Shown one piece after another: positions 33,293 through 42,878 of a stretch of DNA of 64,000 nucleotides. The notes under the pieces are model-generated. The model was not told the origin of the DNA and made no database searches. It was given only the letters and a program-made list of their open reading frames with translations. Position numbers and translations under genes: made by a program. Source of the stretch: Pseudanabaena biceps (GTDB lineage: Bacteria > Cyanobacteriota > Cyanobacteriia > Pseudanabaenales > Pseudanabaenaceae). Every line of letters starts with the position of its first letter. Within the stretch, counting starts at the first letter, position 1. Location: NCBI GenBank assembly GCA_013361095.1, contig JAATWA010000001.1:868001-932000 (forward strand), given 5' to 3'.

Positions 33293-35668
33293 ATGAGTTC
33301 CAACTTTTTGCATCATCTCAACCCTGCCCAACAAAAAGCCGCCAGTCATCTGCATGGCCCAATGCTGGTGGTCGCAGGAGCTGGCTCAGGCAAGACAAGA
33401 ACATTGACTTACCGCATCGCTAATTTAATGCTCAATCACGATGTGGCTCCTGAGCAAATCCTCGCGGTGACCTTCACCAACAAAGCGGGTAAGGAAATGA
33501 ATGAGCGCATTCAAACTTTGTTAGTTCAAGAGGTTGCCCAAAGAGAATTAGGTAAATCTTTAAGCGAAATCGCAGATTGGGAACGAGATAAACTGCGGAA
33601 AAAAGTTTATAAGCAATATATCAATAGCTTTGCCCAAGATGGTCTGTGGATGGGAACTTTCCATAGTATGTGCTGTCGGATTTTGCGCCTAGATATTGAT
33701 AAATATAAAGATAGTAATGGCAGAAGTTGGTCAAAGAATTTCTCGATTTTTGATGACTCTGACGCGCAATCCCTTGTCAAAGATATTGTGATTAATCAAT
33801 TAAATCTGGATGAGAAAAAGTTTGAGCCAAAGTCTGTGCGTTTTGCGATCGGCAATGCCAAAAACAAAGGCTGGACTCCCGAAGAATATGAAAAACAAAG
33901 CGATGATGCTTCTTTTCGGAAACGCGCGATCGCTCAAGTTTATAATCTCTACCAAAATCAGCTAGCTACTAATAACGCCCTTGACTTTGATGACTTAATC
34001 TTTTTACCAGTAAGGCTGTTTCAGCAAAATCCTGAAGTTCTCAACTACTGGCACAATCGCTTTGAGCATATTCTCGTTGACGAATACCAAGATACTAACC
34101 GCACTCAATATGACTTGATCCGTTTACTAGCTACCAATGATGCTAAGCCAACTTGGGAAAATCGTTCTATTTTTGTGGTGGGTGACGCGGATCAATCAAT
34201 TTATAGTTTCCGCTCCGCCGACTTTACGATCTTAATGGAATTTCAAGAAGCCTTTGGCGATCGCAAGCCCGATGCCCATACTGGCACAATGATCAAACTC
34301 GAAGAGAACTATCGCTCCGTCGCCAATATTCTAGAACTTGCCAATCAATTAATCGATCATAATTCTCAGCGGATTGACAAAATCCTTAAGGCGACCAGAC
34401 CTGATGGAGATCTGGTAGAACTATTTCGTGCTGAGGATGAAGTGGATGAAGCCCAGTTTGTGATTGAGCAGATTCGTCGTGTCAAATCAAAAACTCCTAG
34501 CGCCAACCTCGGACATTTTGCAATTCTCTATCGCACCAATGCCCAATCTCGTCCCTTTGAAGAAATGCTAGTGCGATGGAACATTCCTTATAAGGTAGTG
34601 GGCGGATTGCGATTTTATGATCGCAAAGAAATTAAAGACACGCTCTCATATTTACGATTGCTTTCCAATCCTGCTGACACCTTAGGCTTGATGAGAATCA
34701 TCAATGTCCCTAAAAGGAGTATTGGCAAGGCAACCCTCGACAAACTCCAACAAGCCGCTCAAGAACTCAGCGTTCCCATTTGGGAAATTGTCAGCGATGA
34801 AACCACCGTCAAAACCCTCGCAGGACGTTCAGCAAGGGGAGTTCTATCTTTTGTGGAACTGATGCAGAAATGGCAAGCTAAAGTGGCAACTACGCCTGCC
34901 GCCGAGATTATTCAAGGGATTTTAGAAGAGTCGGGCTATATCGATGAACTGAAAGCCCAGAGTAATGATGAAGCAAATGATCGCATTGCCAACTTGCAAG
35001 AACTCTATAATGCCGCAGTCCAATTCGCAGAAGAGAATGAAGATGCTTCCCTTGATGCGTTCTTAGCGAATGCGGCTCTAGCTTCTAGCCTTGATGACAG
35101 CAGCGAGAATGCCGAAAAAGTTACTTTAATGACGCTCCATGCTGCCAAGGGCTTAGAGTTTCCAGTGGTGTTCTTAGTTGGCTTAGAGCAAGGACTTTTT
35201 CCTAGTTTCCGTTCTATTAATGACCCAATGGCTCTCGAAGAAGAACGTCGCCTCATGTATGTGGGCATTACTCGCGCCCAAGAAAAGTTATTCCTTAGCC
35301 ATGCTCAAGCACGTCGGCTCTATGGCAATCGTGAATATGCGATTCCTTCACAGTTTCTAGCCGAGCTTCCCAAAGAATATCTGACAGGGCATGGTATTGA
35401 CAAATTTATCAGCAAAGCAAGTCAACGCGCCGAAGCCACCAGCCTCAAAGGTTCTCTGCGATCAGTAGCTCCCGTCAAAGCCAACGCCGTCAAACCCAAG
35501 CCCCGCGTTGATTGGCAAGTAGGCGATCGCGTAGTGCATGAGAAGTTTGGCGAAGGTCAAGTTTCTAATTTATTAGGCACGGGTGACAAGATGTTTTTAG
35601 CGATCGCCTTCGCAGGTCAAGGCAAAAAGATCATCGATCCTAAAATTGCCCCGATTCAGAAAATCTAA
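33293..35668 (+). CDS. pcrA: ATP-dependent DNA helicase PcrA/UvrD
   Basis: Superfamily 1A 3'-5' helicase acting in repair, recombination and replication restart. Motifs seen: Q-motif LNPAQQKAA, Walker A GAGSGKTRTL (about residue 30), motif Ia TFTNKAGKEM, DEYQDTN, GDADQSIYSFR, the TLHAAKGLEFPVVFL region and the C-terminal MYVGITRAQEKL. The protein ends in a Tudor-like PcrA C-terminal domain (VGDRVVHEKFGEGQV). The 791-aa length is normal. It is transcribed alone and converges on minE, with a strong bidirectional hairpin between. Confidence 0.95.
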   Translation: MSSNFLHHLNPAQQKAASHLHGPMLVVAGAGSGKTRTLTYRIANLMLNHDVAPEQILAVTFTNKAGKEMNERIQTLLVQEVAQRELGKSLSEIADWERDKLRKKVYKQYINSFAQDGLWMGTFHSMCCRILRLDIDKYKDSNGRSWSKNFSIFDDSDAQSLVKDIVINQLNLDEKKFEPKSVRFAIGNAKNKGWTPEEYEKQSDDASFRKRAIAQVYNLYQNQLATNNALDFDDLIFLPVRLFQQNPEVLNYWHNRFEHILVDEYQDTNRTQYDLIRLLATNDAKPTWENRSIFVVGDADQSIYSFRSADFTILMEFQEAFGDRKPDAHTGTMIKLEENYRSVANILELANQLIDHNSQRIDKILKATRPDGDLVELFRAEDEVDEAQFVIEQIRRVKSKTPSANLGHFAILYRTNAQSRPFEEMLVRWNIPYKVVGGLRFYDRKEIKDTLSYLRLLSNPADTLGLMRIINVPKRSIGKATLDKLQQAAQELSVPIWEIVSDETTVKTLAGRSARGVLSFVELMQKWQAKVATTPAAEIIQGILEESGYIDELKAQSNDEANDRIANLQELYNAAVQFAEENEDASLDAFLANAALASSLDDSSENAEKVTLMTLHAAKGLEFPVVFLVGLEQGLFPSFRSINDPMALEEERRLMYVGITRAQEKLFLSHAQARRLYGNREYAIPSQFLAELPKEYLTGHGIDKFISKASQRAEATSLKGSLRSVAPVKANAVKPKPRVDWQVGDRVVHEKFGEGQVSNLLGTGDKMFLAIAFAGQGKKIIDPKIAPIQKI

Positions 35669-35680
35669 ACTATCCGAATA

Positions 35681-35723
35681 TGCCAACAAAAAAGAGTCGC
35701 AGTGCGACTCTTTTTTGTTGGCA
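35681..35723. terminator. 20-bp bidirectional terminator between pcrA and minE
   Basis: Arms 35681-35700 and 35704-35723 pair around AGT. The stem base carries AAAAAA on one side and TTTTTT on the other, so it could terminate transcription from both directions. It lies between the converging stop codons. Confidence 0.8.
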
Positions 35724-35732
35724 ATATTTTCT

Positions 35733-36386
35733 TCACTCAGCAATGTCTAGAGGTTTTGGATCCTCAGCTATGCCGAGGGATAGCTCCAACTGATCGGTTT
35801 CTATTTCTTCTACTTGCTCAGCCTCAAAACTATCAGGCTGAACTAGCTCTCCAGTATTTTCTGATAATGCATCAACATTTTGAAGCTTATTCGCCGCAGT
35901 TCTTAATTTACTGGTTACTTCGGTAGTACGTTCAGAAATTTCATTAGTGTCTTCAAACGAGGAGTCTTCTGATCGAGATTTAACAATCTCTTGAGAAGCG
36001 ATCGCATCTAAGGCAGCTTCCGCAAAACGATCCATTTCTAAAGCCACAGCATCAGTCTCAGCGCTATTCTCATCGGTGATCTCAACCTTATCTGCACCAA
36101 ACAGAGAAACTAGATCAGGTAACTCTTCTCGCACCATCCTGATCGGCAAGTTGGCAATCAGGGCTGTCATCCGTTTATCTGACTCTAGACGAATATCTAA
36201 CGAACCTTCATCAAGCTCTACATATTTGGAAACTACACGCATGATTTCATGGCGCATATTTTCAAATACCTGTGGTTCGATCGCGGCTCGATCATGGGCA
36301 AGGATAAATTTTAAACGCTGCTTGACTTTAGCTCCACTAGGAACATTGCTTCTTTGAAATAGGCGATCGAGCAGTGTTGAAATCAT
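35733..36386 (-). CDS. minE: Cell division topological specificity factor MinE with long acidic tail
   Basis: MinE drives the release of MinD from the membrane and sets the division site. Residues 1-90 are a normal MinE: MISTLLDRLFQRS amphipathic N-terminus, KQRLKFILAHDRA MinD-binding segment, and the topological domain to about residue 87. It continues for about 130 residues rich in Glu, Asp, Ser and Thr with no recognised domain, more than doubling the usual length of about 90. The ATG at 36386 is preferred over a TTG at 36398; AGG lies just upstream. It follows minD by eight bases. Confidence 0.92.
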   Translation of the reverse strand: MISTLLDRLFQRSNVPSGAKVKQRLKFILAHDRAAIEPQVFENMRHEIMRVVSKYVELDEGSLDIRLESDKRMTALIANLPIRMVREELPDLVSLFGADKVEITDENSAETDAVALEMDRFAEAALDAIASQEIVKSRSEDSSFEDTNEISERTTEVTSKLRTAANKLQNVDALSENTGELVQPDSFEAEQVEEIETDQLELSLGIAEDPKPLDIAE

Positions 36387-36394
36387 CTCAAACC

Positions 36395-37198
36395 TCAAGA
36401 ATTTCCAGTTATCCAGCTTGTCAATTTAGCAAAAAATCCCTTGGGTGGTGCTTCAAGTTTTAAAAACTCGACTTCACGCCCTTCTAGCCTCTTTGCCACA
36501 TTTTCATAGGCAATGCCAGCCATCGATAGTTTTTCCGATAGCACCAAGGGTTCCCCTTTGTTCGTAGAAACGATCACCTGCTCATCATCGGGAATCACCC
36601 CAATTAATTTAACCGACAAAATGTCCAGCACATCTTCGACACTCATCATGTCGTTGTTTTTTACCATCGCAGGACGGATACGGTTGAGAATCAATTTAAT
36701 ATCGGTAATTCGATTAGCTTCTAATAAGCCCACCACGCGATCGGCATCGCGCACTGCCGAAATTTCAGGAGTTGTCACCACGATCGCTTCTTTAGCTCCA
36801 GCGATCGCATTTTGAAAGCCTGACTCAATCCCCGCAGGACAATCGATCAAAACATAATCAAAATAGCGGCTTAAAACTTCTACCAAAGCCTTCATGTGCG
36901 CCGCCGTAATTGCAGTTTTATTGCGAGTTTGCGGTGCAGCTAACAAGGATAAATTAGGCTGGCGTTTGTCCTTTACCAAAGCTTGGTCGAGCTTACATTC
37001 TCGTGCAATTACCTCAAGAGCAGTATACACGATGCGATTTTCTAGACCTAAAAGCAAGTCTAAATTTCGCAAGCCAAAGTCAGCATCTACCAACACCACT
37101 TTGCGCCCAAGTTTAGCCAGCGCCATTCCTAAATTTGCGGAAGATGTGGTCTTGCCGACACCACCTTTACCAGAGGTAACAACGATAATGCGACTCAT
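36395..37198 (-). CDS. minD: Septum site-determining ATPase MinD
   Basis: Membrane-associated ATPase of the Min system. It has the deviant Walker A VVTSGKGGVGKTTSSANLG at the N-terminus, LVDADFGLRNLDLL, and a C-terminal amphipathic membrane-targeting region ending FFAKLTSWITGNS. The length of 267 aa is standard. It lies between minC (62 bp upstream) and minE (eight bp downstream) in one operon. Confidence 0.97.
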   Translation of the reverse strand: MSRIIVVTSGKGGVGKTTSSANLGMALAKLGRKVVLVDADFGLRNLDLLLGLENRIVYTALEVIARECKLDQALVKDKRQPNLSLLAAPQTRNKTAITAAHMKALVEVLSRYFDYVLIDCPAGIESGFQNAIAGAKEAIVVTTPEISAVRDADRVVGLLEANRITDIKLILNRIRPAMVKNNDMMSVEDVLDILSVKLIGVIPDDEQVIVSTNKGEPLVLSEKLSMAGIAYENVAKRLEGREVEFLKLEAPPKGFFAKLTSWITGNS

Positions 37199-37260
37199 GT
37201 TTACGAATTACTGATTTAGAGTACGGATAAAAACTCGGAAACTAGTGAAGTTAATCTTCA

Positions 37261-38340
37261 CTAACTGCGATTTTTTGAATAATAATCAACAACTTGCACA
37301 ATCTGAATTACTGGCGTGCCTTGTTGACTCACAAAAGCAACCTCTGGGCAAAAGTAGGTGCTAGGGCTATCAACACGGGCAATCAGGCTCGCAATTCTAA
37401 TTTGTGTAGCATCTAGATGAGAAGCCATTACCATTGCCTGAGCATTTCCCTTAGAACCAGCGTGAGCCATGCCTTTCAGTTTGCCACAGACAATAATATC
37501 GCCTTCTGAGATCAGTTCTGCACCAGCGTTAACATCACCGAAGATAATGATACTGCCAGAATGTCTAATTTCTATGCCAGATCTTACGGTCATCTTTAAA
37601 TAGAGAGGATCATCGACGGGAGCATCAGGAATAGGATTAAATCCTAATAACTCTCGAAACATGGTTCCCTGCTCCACCGAGAATCCCATACTGGCAGCAT
37701 TAATAGCCGTTTGGCGACGATTAGTAACTACACAATGCAGCAATAGTTTGTGATTTTGAAGAGCTTCAAATAGCTCTTGGAGTTGACGGCTGTCGAGTAA
37801 GCGATCGCCTGCTTGTAAATAAACCTGTGTGCGAGGTTTCCAGTCATTGCCACTTGCCACCATGCGTTGTTCCAACTGTGAGAGTATTTCTTCCCAAGTC
37901 AGAGTTAGGACTAAAGCGTTATCAGCATCTTTGTCACGATCGCTTGACTCAGAGTTAGGATTTCCAAATATTTGTAATAACTTGGCAGCGCTATCAGCAT
38001 CTTTATAATCGCTACTATCTGGCTTTAATTTTTGTTCAGTTGGTAGCAACAAATTAAGCTTGCCATCAAGAGTTTTAAATCTTACCTGAGCAATTTCTGG
38101 ATCAATTTCTACAGGACGAACAGATTTGGCAGGAGCCGATGAAATTGCTTTTAATTCACCACCCTCCACATCAGCAACGGTCAGGGGTGCAGGGATATTA
38201 ATTGCCTCATCATCTTGATCGGGGGCAACAATTACTTCAGGCATTTCCGCAGATGACAAGTCCCCTGCAACTGCTGATTTTCCTGAAGTCAGAGGTAGAG
38301 GACTGGTCTTAACGGCAATATTACGCTGGTTTAGATTCAT
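37261..38340 (-). CDS. minC: Septum site-determining protein MinC
   Basis: FtsZ-assembly inhibitor of the Min system. The C-terminal beta-helix domain (about 250-330) is clear from RSGIEIRHSGSIIIFGDVN and EGDIIVCGKLKGMAHAG. The N-terminal FtsZ-inhibiting domain (about 95-230) is preceded by roughly 90 residues of low-complexity sequence rich in Pro, Ala and acidic residues, an extension seen in cyanobacterial MinC. It is first gene of minCDE. Confidence 0.93.
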   Translation of the reverse strand: MNLNQRNIAVKTSPLPLTSGKSAVAGDLSSAEMPEVIVAPDQDDEAINIPAPLTVADVEGGELKAISSAPAKSVRPVEIDPEIAQVRFKTLDGKLNLLLPTEQKLKPDSSDYKDADSAAKLLQIFGNPNSESSDRDKDADNALVLTLTWEEILSQLEQRMVASGNDWKPRTQVYLQAGDRLLDSRQLQELFEALQNHKLLLHCVVTNRRQTAINAASMGFSVEQGTMFRELLGFNPIPDAPVDDPLYLKMTVRSGIEIRHSGSIIIFGDVNAGAELISEGDIIVCGKLKGMAHAGSKGNAQAMVMASHLDATQIRIASLIARVDSPSTYFCPEVAFVSQQGTPVIQIVQVVDYYSKNRS

Positions 38341-38372
38341 GAAGCTTATGTCGAATTACCTAATAATCAAAA

Positions 38373-38398
38373 AAACAAGGGGCTTAAGCCCCTCGTTT
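38373..38398. terminator. Terminator-like hairpin after clpC
   Basis: AAACAAGGGGCTT pairs with AAGCCCCTCGTTT with one mismatch. On the minus strand it is followed by a T-rich stretch. It sits between the clpC stop and the minC start. Confidence 0.65.
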
Positions 38399-38402
38399 CA
38401 AT

Positions 38403-40892
38403 TTAAGCTGAAGGCAGCAACTGGAGATTATTTTCCGAGCCAGTTAGAGATGGTTGTTCAATAACTCTTACCTTGCCATCATCATCGACATCGACAGTAA
38501 CCGATGCACCTTCGCGCACCTTGCCAGTGAGAATCTCTTCAGCGAGAGAATCTTCGAGAAGGCGCATGATCGCACGGCGTAATGGACGCGCCCCATAGCT
38601 AGGGTTATAACCTTCTTGAACTAGCAGATCCTTAAAGCGCTCGGTCACGGTCAAGACAATATCCTTAGCAAGCATCCGCTTGAAGAACTCGTTGAGCATG
38701 AGGTCGGCGATTTCCTTGACTTCGGGCTTGGTCAACTGACGGAAGACGATGATTTCGTCTAAGCGGTTGAGAAACTCTGGACGGAAGTATTGCTTCAGTT
38801 CTTCGTTAACTAGCGATCTGATGCGGGTATATAAACCATCTTCTTGACTAGCAGCGAAGTCGAAACCAAGTCCACCACCACCTTTTTCAATGACCTTAGA
38901 ACCAACGTTCGAGGTCATGATCAAGAGGGTGTTCTTGAAGTCAACAGTACGTCCTTTCGAGTCGGTGAGGCGACCATCTTCTAGGACTTGCAACAGCAAG
39001 TTAAAGACATCAGGGTGCGCTTTCTCGATTTCATCGAATAGGACAACAGTATAAGGTTTGCGACGCACAGCTTCAGTTAGCTGACCGCCTTCGTTATAGC
39101 CGACATATCCAGGGGGTGAACCGATCAACTTAGATACGGTATGACGCTCCATGTATTCCGACATATCGAGACGGATCATTGCGTCTTCGGAACCAAAGAA
39201 GTAAGCGGCGAGTGCCTTGGTTAGCTCGGTTTTACCAACGCCTGTGGGACCAGAGAAGATAAAGCTAGCGATCGGGCGATCGGGACTCTTCAAACCGACA
39301 CGGGCGCGACGGATCGCACGGGAAATCGCTTTCACGGCTTCGTCTTGACCAATCACGCGACCATGTAGGGTTTCCTCCATCTGCATCAGCTTTGCCGACT
39401 CAGATTCGGTGATCTTGAGGACGGGTACACCAGTCCAAGAACTGACGATATAGGCGATGTCCTCTTCCGTTACCCGAATTTCAGGCAAGTCTTCGGCAGG
39501 AGTCTCAGCTTTTTTGGTTTGACTGAGGGCGCGAATTTGTTGCTTCAGATCAATCTCCTTGTCGCGCAACTCCGCAGCCTTGTCAAAGTCCTGCTTACGA
39601 ACCGCATCATCCTTATCTTTAAGGGCTTGACGCAATTCTTTGTCGAGTTCCTTGGCGGCAGGAGGCAATTGTGAGTTGATTAAGCGCACACGAGAACCTG
39701 CTTCATCCATCAAATCGATCGCTTTGTCGGGTAGAAAGCGATCGCTAATGTAGCGATCGGCTAATTTTGCCGCCGCAACTAAGGCTGCGTCATCAATCTT
39801 CAGCTTGTGATGCTCTTCATAGCGCTGACGTAAACCGATCAAGATTTCAATGGTTTCTTCGACACTAGGCTCACCGACCATGACAGGCTGGAAGCGACGC
39901 TCAAGGGCGGCATCACGCTCGATGTGCTTGCGGTATTCATCAAGGGTGGTTGCACCGATGCACTGGAGTTCACCACGAGCAAGGGCTGGCTTCAAAATAT
40001 TAGCGGCATCGATCGCGCCTTCCGCAGCACCAGCACCAATCAAGGTATGAACTTCATCAATTACCAAGATCACATTGCCAGCCGTGCGGATTTCTTCCAT
40101 GATCTTCTTGAGGCGTTCCTCAAATTCACCACGATATTTCGTACCAGCAACTAGCAAGCCGATATCTAAAGTCACAACCCGCTTTTCTTGGAGAATATCA
40201 GGAATATCACTATTAGAGATGCGCTGAGCTAAGCCTTCTGCGATCGCGGTTTTACCGACACCAGGTTCACCGATCAGGACGGGGTTATTTTTGGTGCGGC
40301 GACCGAGAATCTGGATTACTCGTTCAATTTCTTTTTCGCGACCCACCACAGGATCGAGTTTGCCATCTTGGGCAAGTTGGGTCAGATTTGAGCCAAACTC
40401 GTCGAGGGTTGGCGTTTTGGTGCGTCCCGATGAGCCGCCACCCGCGGATACTTCGGCAGTCTCACCGAGCATCCTAATTACTTGTGTGCGAACCTTAGAG
40501 AGATCCACGCCGAGGTTTTCTAAAACTCTAGCGGCAACCCCTTCGCCTTCGCGAATTAGTCCTAGCAATAAATGCTCAGTACCGATGTAGTTATGTCCCA
40601 ACTGGCGAGCTTCTTCTAAGGACAACTCTAGGACTCTTTTAGCGCGAGGAGTGAAAGGAATTTCGACTGCGACAAAACCAGAGCCGCGTCCGATGATCTT
40701 TTCAACCTCAATGCGAGCGTCTTTGAGGTTTACACCCATGGACTTAAGTACTTTGGCGGCAACGCCAGTTCCTTCTCCGATTAGACCCAATAGGATTTGC
40801 TCTGTGCCGACAAAGTTATGACCGAGGCGGCGAGCTTCCTCTTGAGCCAGCATGATGACTTTAATTGCTTTTTCTGTAAAGCGTTCAAACAT
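38403..40892 (-). CDS. clpC: ATP-dependent Clp protease ATP-binding subunit ClpC
   Basis: HSP100/AAA+ unfoldase for the ClpP/R protease. It has two Clp N-repeats (about 5-145), a first AAA domain with [15 protein letters not shown], the UVR motif ([18 protein letters not shown]) typical of ClpC, and a second AAA domain with [15 protein letters not shown]. The VGF-type ClpP loop region lies in the second AAA domain. The 829-aa length matches cyanobacterial ClpC. It is transcribed alone from a long AT-rich upstream spacer. Confidence 0.97.
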   Translation of the reverse strand: MFERFTEKAIKVIMLAQEEARRLGHNFVGTEQILLGLIGEGTGVAAKVLKSMGVNLKDARIEVEKIIGRGSGFVAVEIPFTPRAKRVLELSLEEARQLGHNYIGTEHLLLGLIREGEGVAARVLENLGVDLSKVRTQVIRMLGETAEVSAGGGSSGRTKTPTLDEFGSNLTQLAQDGKLDPVVGREKEIERVIQILGRRTKNNPVLIGEPGVGKTAIAEGLAQRISNSDIPDILQEKRVVTLDIGLLVAGTKYRGEFEERLKKIMEEIRTAGNVILVIDEVHTLIGAGAAEGAIDAANILKPALARGELQCIGATTLDEYRKHIERDAALERRFQPVMVGEPSVEETIEILIGLRQRYEEHHKLKIDDAALVAAAKLADRYISDRFLPDKAIDLMDEAGSRVRLINSQLPPAAKELDKELRQALKDKDDAVRKQDFDKAAELRDKEIDLKQQIRALSQTKKAETPAEDLPEIRVTEEDIAYIVSSWTGVPVLKITESESAKLMQMEETLHGRVIGQDEAVKAISRAIRRARVGLKSPDRPIASFIFSGPTGVGKTELTKALAAYFFGSEDAMIRLDMSEYMERHTVSKLIGSPPGYVGYNEGGQLTEAVRRKPYTVVLFDEIEKAHPDVFNLLLQVLEDGRLTDSKGRTVDFKNTLLIMTSNVGSKVIEKGGGGLGFDFAASQEDGLYTRIRSLVNEELKQYFRPEFLNRLDEIIVFRQLTKPEVKEIADLMLNEFFKRMLAKDIVLTVTERFKDLLVQEGYNPSYGARPLRRAIMRLLEDSLAEEILTGKVREGASVTVDVDDDGKVRVIEQPSLTGSENNLQLLPSA

Positions 40893-41230
40893 GGCATTAC
40901 CCCATACTTTGCTGCGTTCTGGTTAAAGTTAATACTAGCACAGCCCTAACAGCATTCTGTGTGTACGGATCTCACTCCTTTTTGCCAAAATTATTAAGAT
41001 CTCTCTTAGGGATCATCTTTGATTTTCAGGGACTATTTAACTCAATATTTTTAGCTTTTTGTCATTTGTGAAACCGAATAAAAAGGCGCTTTTATGTGTG
41101 TAAACGATTACTAAGTTTCATAAATTTAGCTTACAAAGAATTTGTTGTTGTCGAGATAGCTCATAGGATTATGAAGATTTAAAAATTTTATAGGCAATTA
41201 GACTCACTTATAGCTGTGGTCACTTGCATT

Positions 41231-41302
41231 AGGACAAAGCAAACCCCAAGAAACGACTAGCGGCTCGAAGCGCTGTTAATCGTTTCTTGGGGTTTGTGTC
41301 CT
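41231..41302. repeat. Imperfect long hairpin upstream of psaK
   Basis: A perfect 17-bp stem (41240-41256 with 41280-41296) carries the CCCCAAGAAACGA module, with an inner AGCG/CGCT stem and an outer AGGACA/TGTCCT pairing. Confidence 0.75.
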
Positions 41303-41399
41303 ACTCCCTTCCCAGTGAAAAATTAGACGTTGCGGCGCTTCGCGCCGCAACGCTAATCCTTGGGTTTTAATGTCTATTTTTAGACTGGGTAGGGAGTAG
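41301..41399. repeat. 99-bp nested inverted repeat upstream of psaK
   Basis: An outer 16-bp repeat (41301-41316 with 41384-41399, one mismatch) encloses an inner stem (41322-41338 with 41342-41357, one-base bulge) around TTC. The inner arm contains CTAATCCTTGGG, shared with 6356-6420. It ends 61 bp before the psaK start. Confidence 0.8.
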
Positions 41400-41460
41400 C
41401 AAAAATGGCAACAGCTATAAATTCAAAATTTTAGAAAATTTTATAAGGAAATTAAATTTT

Positions 41461-41733
41461 ATGTCTCATCTAGCTTTACCTCTTCTCGCCGCTGTTCCTG
41501 CAACTGCAAGTTGGTCAATTAATGTGGCTTTGATCATGTTGACCACCAATGCATTTGCTCTTGTCGTTGCTCGCTACGGTATCCAAGTTAAAGGTGTTGG
41601 CCCTAGCTTGCCCATAGAGTTACCTGGTCTGTTTGCTGGATTTGGAGTACCCGAACTGCTAGCTGTAACTAGTTTTGGTCATATTTTAGGCGCTGGCTTA
41701 ATCTTGGGACTAGCCCAAGCAGGTTTGCTATAA
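41461..41733 (+). CDS. psaK: Photosystem I reaction centre subunit PsaK
   Basis: Small photosystem I membrane subunit of 90 aa in the thylakoid, at the periphery of the complex. It has two transmembrane helices (about residues 15-40 and 65-88) and the PsaK-typical LIMLTTNAFALVVARYGI and FGHILGAGLILGL segments. AAGGA precedes the ATG at suitable spacing. It is monocistronic, with long inverted repeats on both sides. Confidence 0.93.
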   Translation: MSHLALPLLAAVPATASWSINVALIMLTTNAFALVVARYGIQVKGVGPSLPIELPGLFAGFGVPELLAVTSFGHILGAGLILGLAQAGLL

Positions 41734-41755
41734 ATTACAGCAATTTCTAGGCAGA

Positions 41756-41818
41756 CGAACCACAAGTGTTACTTTGCAAGTGTTGCAAAGTAACACTTGC
41801 AAAGTAACACTTGGTTCG
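41756..41818. repeat. Long hairpin downstream of psaK
   Basis: Arms 41756-41784 and 41792-41818 pair over about 27 bp with a two-base bulge. The CGAACC base and GTGTT modules are shared with 42693 and 53527. A small palindrome AGCGCAAAGCGCT follows at 41825-41837. Confidence 0.85.
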
Positions 41819-41913
41819 GGTTTGAGCGCAAAGCGCTAGAGAGAGCTTTGGCACTTCATCAAAATCGCAGATTCCTCAAAGTCAAACTTCTTTAGAGCCA
41901 AACTATAGCCGCC

Positions 41914-42669
41914 ATGATCATCAAATTTTTTCTGGTTTTTGCGATCGCCATCAATACTCTATGGCTAATCAATCCAGCAGCCGTTGCGTCAACCAATGTT
42001 CAGTGGCGTTATGGAGGCACGGAAAACCCTACTCAATGGGGAAAGTTGAGCGAAGACTTTGCTATGTGTGAATTAGGTAAATCCCAGTCGCCCATCAATA
42101 TTAGCAATGCGATCGCGGGAAAGCCTGAAAATATCGACTTTGATTATCAGCCATCCCCTCTGGTAGTTATTAATAATGGACATACAATTCAGGTGAAATA
42201 TGAAAAGGGAAGCAAAGTAACAATTGATGGTAAAAAATATGAGTTGTTACAGTTCCACTTTCACACACCTAGTGAGCATTACATAAATGGTCAAGCCTCT
42301 CCGATGGAACTGCATTTAGTCCATCAAAATGCTTTAGGACAGTTAGCGGTGGTCGGCGTGATGATCAAGCAAGGAACGCTCAATCCTTTAATTTCAGAGG
42401 TGTGGAAGCATATTCCTAATGTTGGAGAAACAAGTGAAGTCGCCGATCGCCTGATTAATGCAGCAGATTTATTGCCAGAACAAAAAAGTTATTTTAGTTA
42501 CGATGGTTCTCTGACTACACCACCTTGTAGTGAAGGTGTAAGTTGGAATATATTTGTCGAACCGATCGCGATTTCTAAAGAACAAATAGAAGCTTTTGAG
42601 CAAATATATCAAGTTGATGCGCGTCCAGTTCAGGCTACAAACAACAGAGTTGTTGAATTGCATCGTTAA
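41914..42669 (+). CDS. Exported alpha-type carbonic anhydrase
   Basis: Alpha carbonic anhydrase (EcaA-like), catalysing CO2/bicarbonate interconversion in the periplasm. A signal peptide (about 1-25, ending in AVAS) precedes the domain. The zinc ligands are in LLQFHFHTPSEH and MELHLVHQN, and the family motifs SQSPINI and LTTPPCSEGVSW are present. The 251-aa length is typical. The gene is bracketed by two hairpin elements that share 26 identical bases in inverted orientation. Confidence 0.93.
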   Translation: MIIKFFLVFAIAINTLWLINPAAVASTNVQWRYGGTENPTQWGKLSEDFAMCELGKSQSPINISNAIAGKPENIDFDYQPSPLVVINNGHTIQVKYEKGSKVTIDGKKYELLQFHFHTPSEHYINGQASPMELHLVHQNALGQLAVVGVMIKQGTLNPLISEVWKHIPNVGETSEVADRLINAADLLPEQKSYFSYDGSLTTPPCSEGVSWNIFVEPIAISKEQIEAFEQIYQVDARPVQATNNRVVELHR

Positions 42670-42692
42670 TTAAAGCGCTTTGCGCTCAAACC

Positions 42693-42751
42693 CGAACCAA
42701 GAATTTTTTGCAAGTGTTGCTTTGCAACACTTGCAAAAAATTCTTGGTTCG
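42693..42751. repeat. Perfect 28-bp hairpin
   Basis: Arms 42693-42720 and 42724-42751 pair around TTT. It is closely related to the 34-bp hairpin at 53527 (same CGAACCAAGAATTTTTT and GTGTTGC modules). The AGCGCTTTGCGCT palindrome at 42674-42686 is part of the same unit. Confidence 0.9.
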
Positions 42752-42762
42752 TTTTGCTATGA

Positions 42763-42799
42763 GAAGAGAGGGGCGGCGCAATGCGCCACCCCTCTCTTC
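42763..42799. repeat. 18-bp hairpin with one mismatch
   Basis: Arms 42763-42780 and 42782-42799 pair with one C:A mismatch and almost no loop. It is followed by TTTGGTTTTAAGAAAGC, a segment repeated after the hairpin at 46091. Confidence 0.8.
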
Positions 42800-42878
42800 T
42801 TTGGTTTTAAGAAAGCAAAGCACTATAAAAATCTTGTATCCTGTTGATGGTAAAGAGACGCAATTTAACCCCAAATTA

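Larger units (their letters stand above)
40893..41460. other. 568-bp divergent spacer between clpC and psaK
   Basis: About 330 bp next to clpC are AT-rich with no recognisable RNA gene and should hold the clpC promoter. Two consecutive long inverted repeats (41231-41302 and 41301-41399) then occupy the psaK side. A purine-rich ribosome-binding site (AAGGA) precedes psaK. Confidence 0.55.

Noticed and set aside
42708..42878. N-terminal extension of the pgeF frame
   Set aside because: It starts inside the 28-bp hairpin and reads through a second one. Homologous sequence begins at the ATG at 42879.
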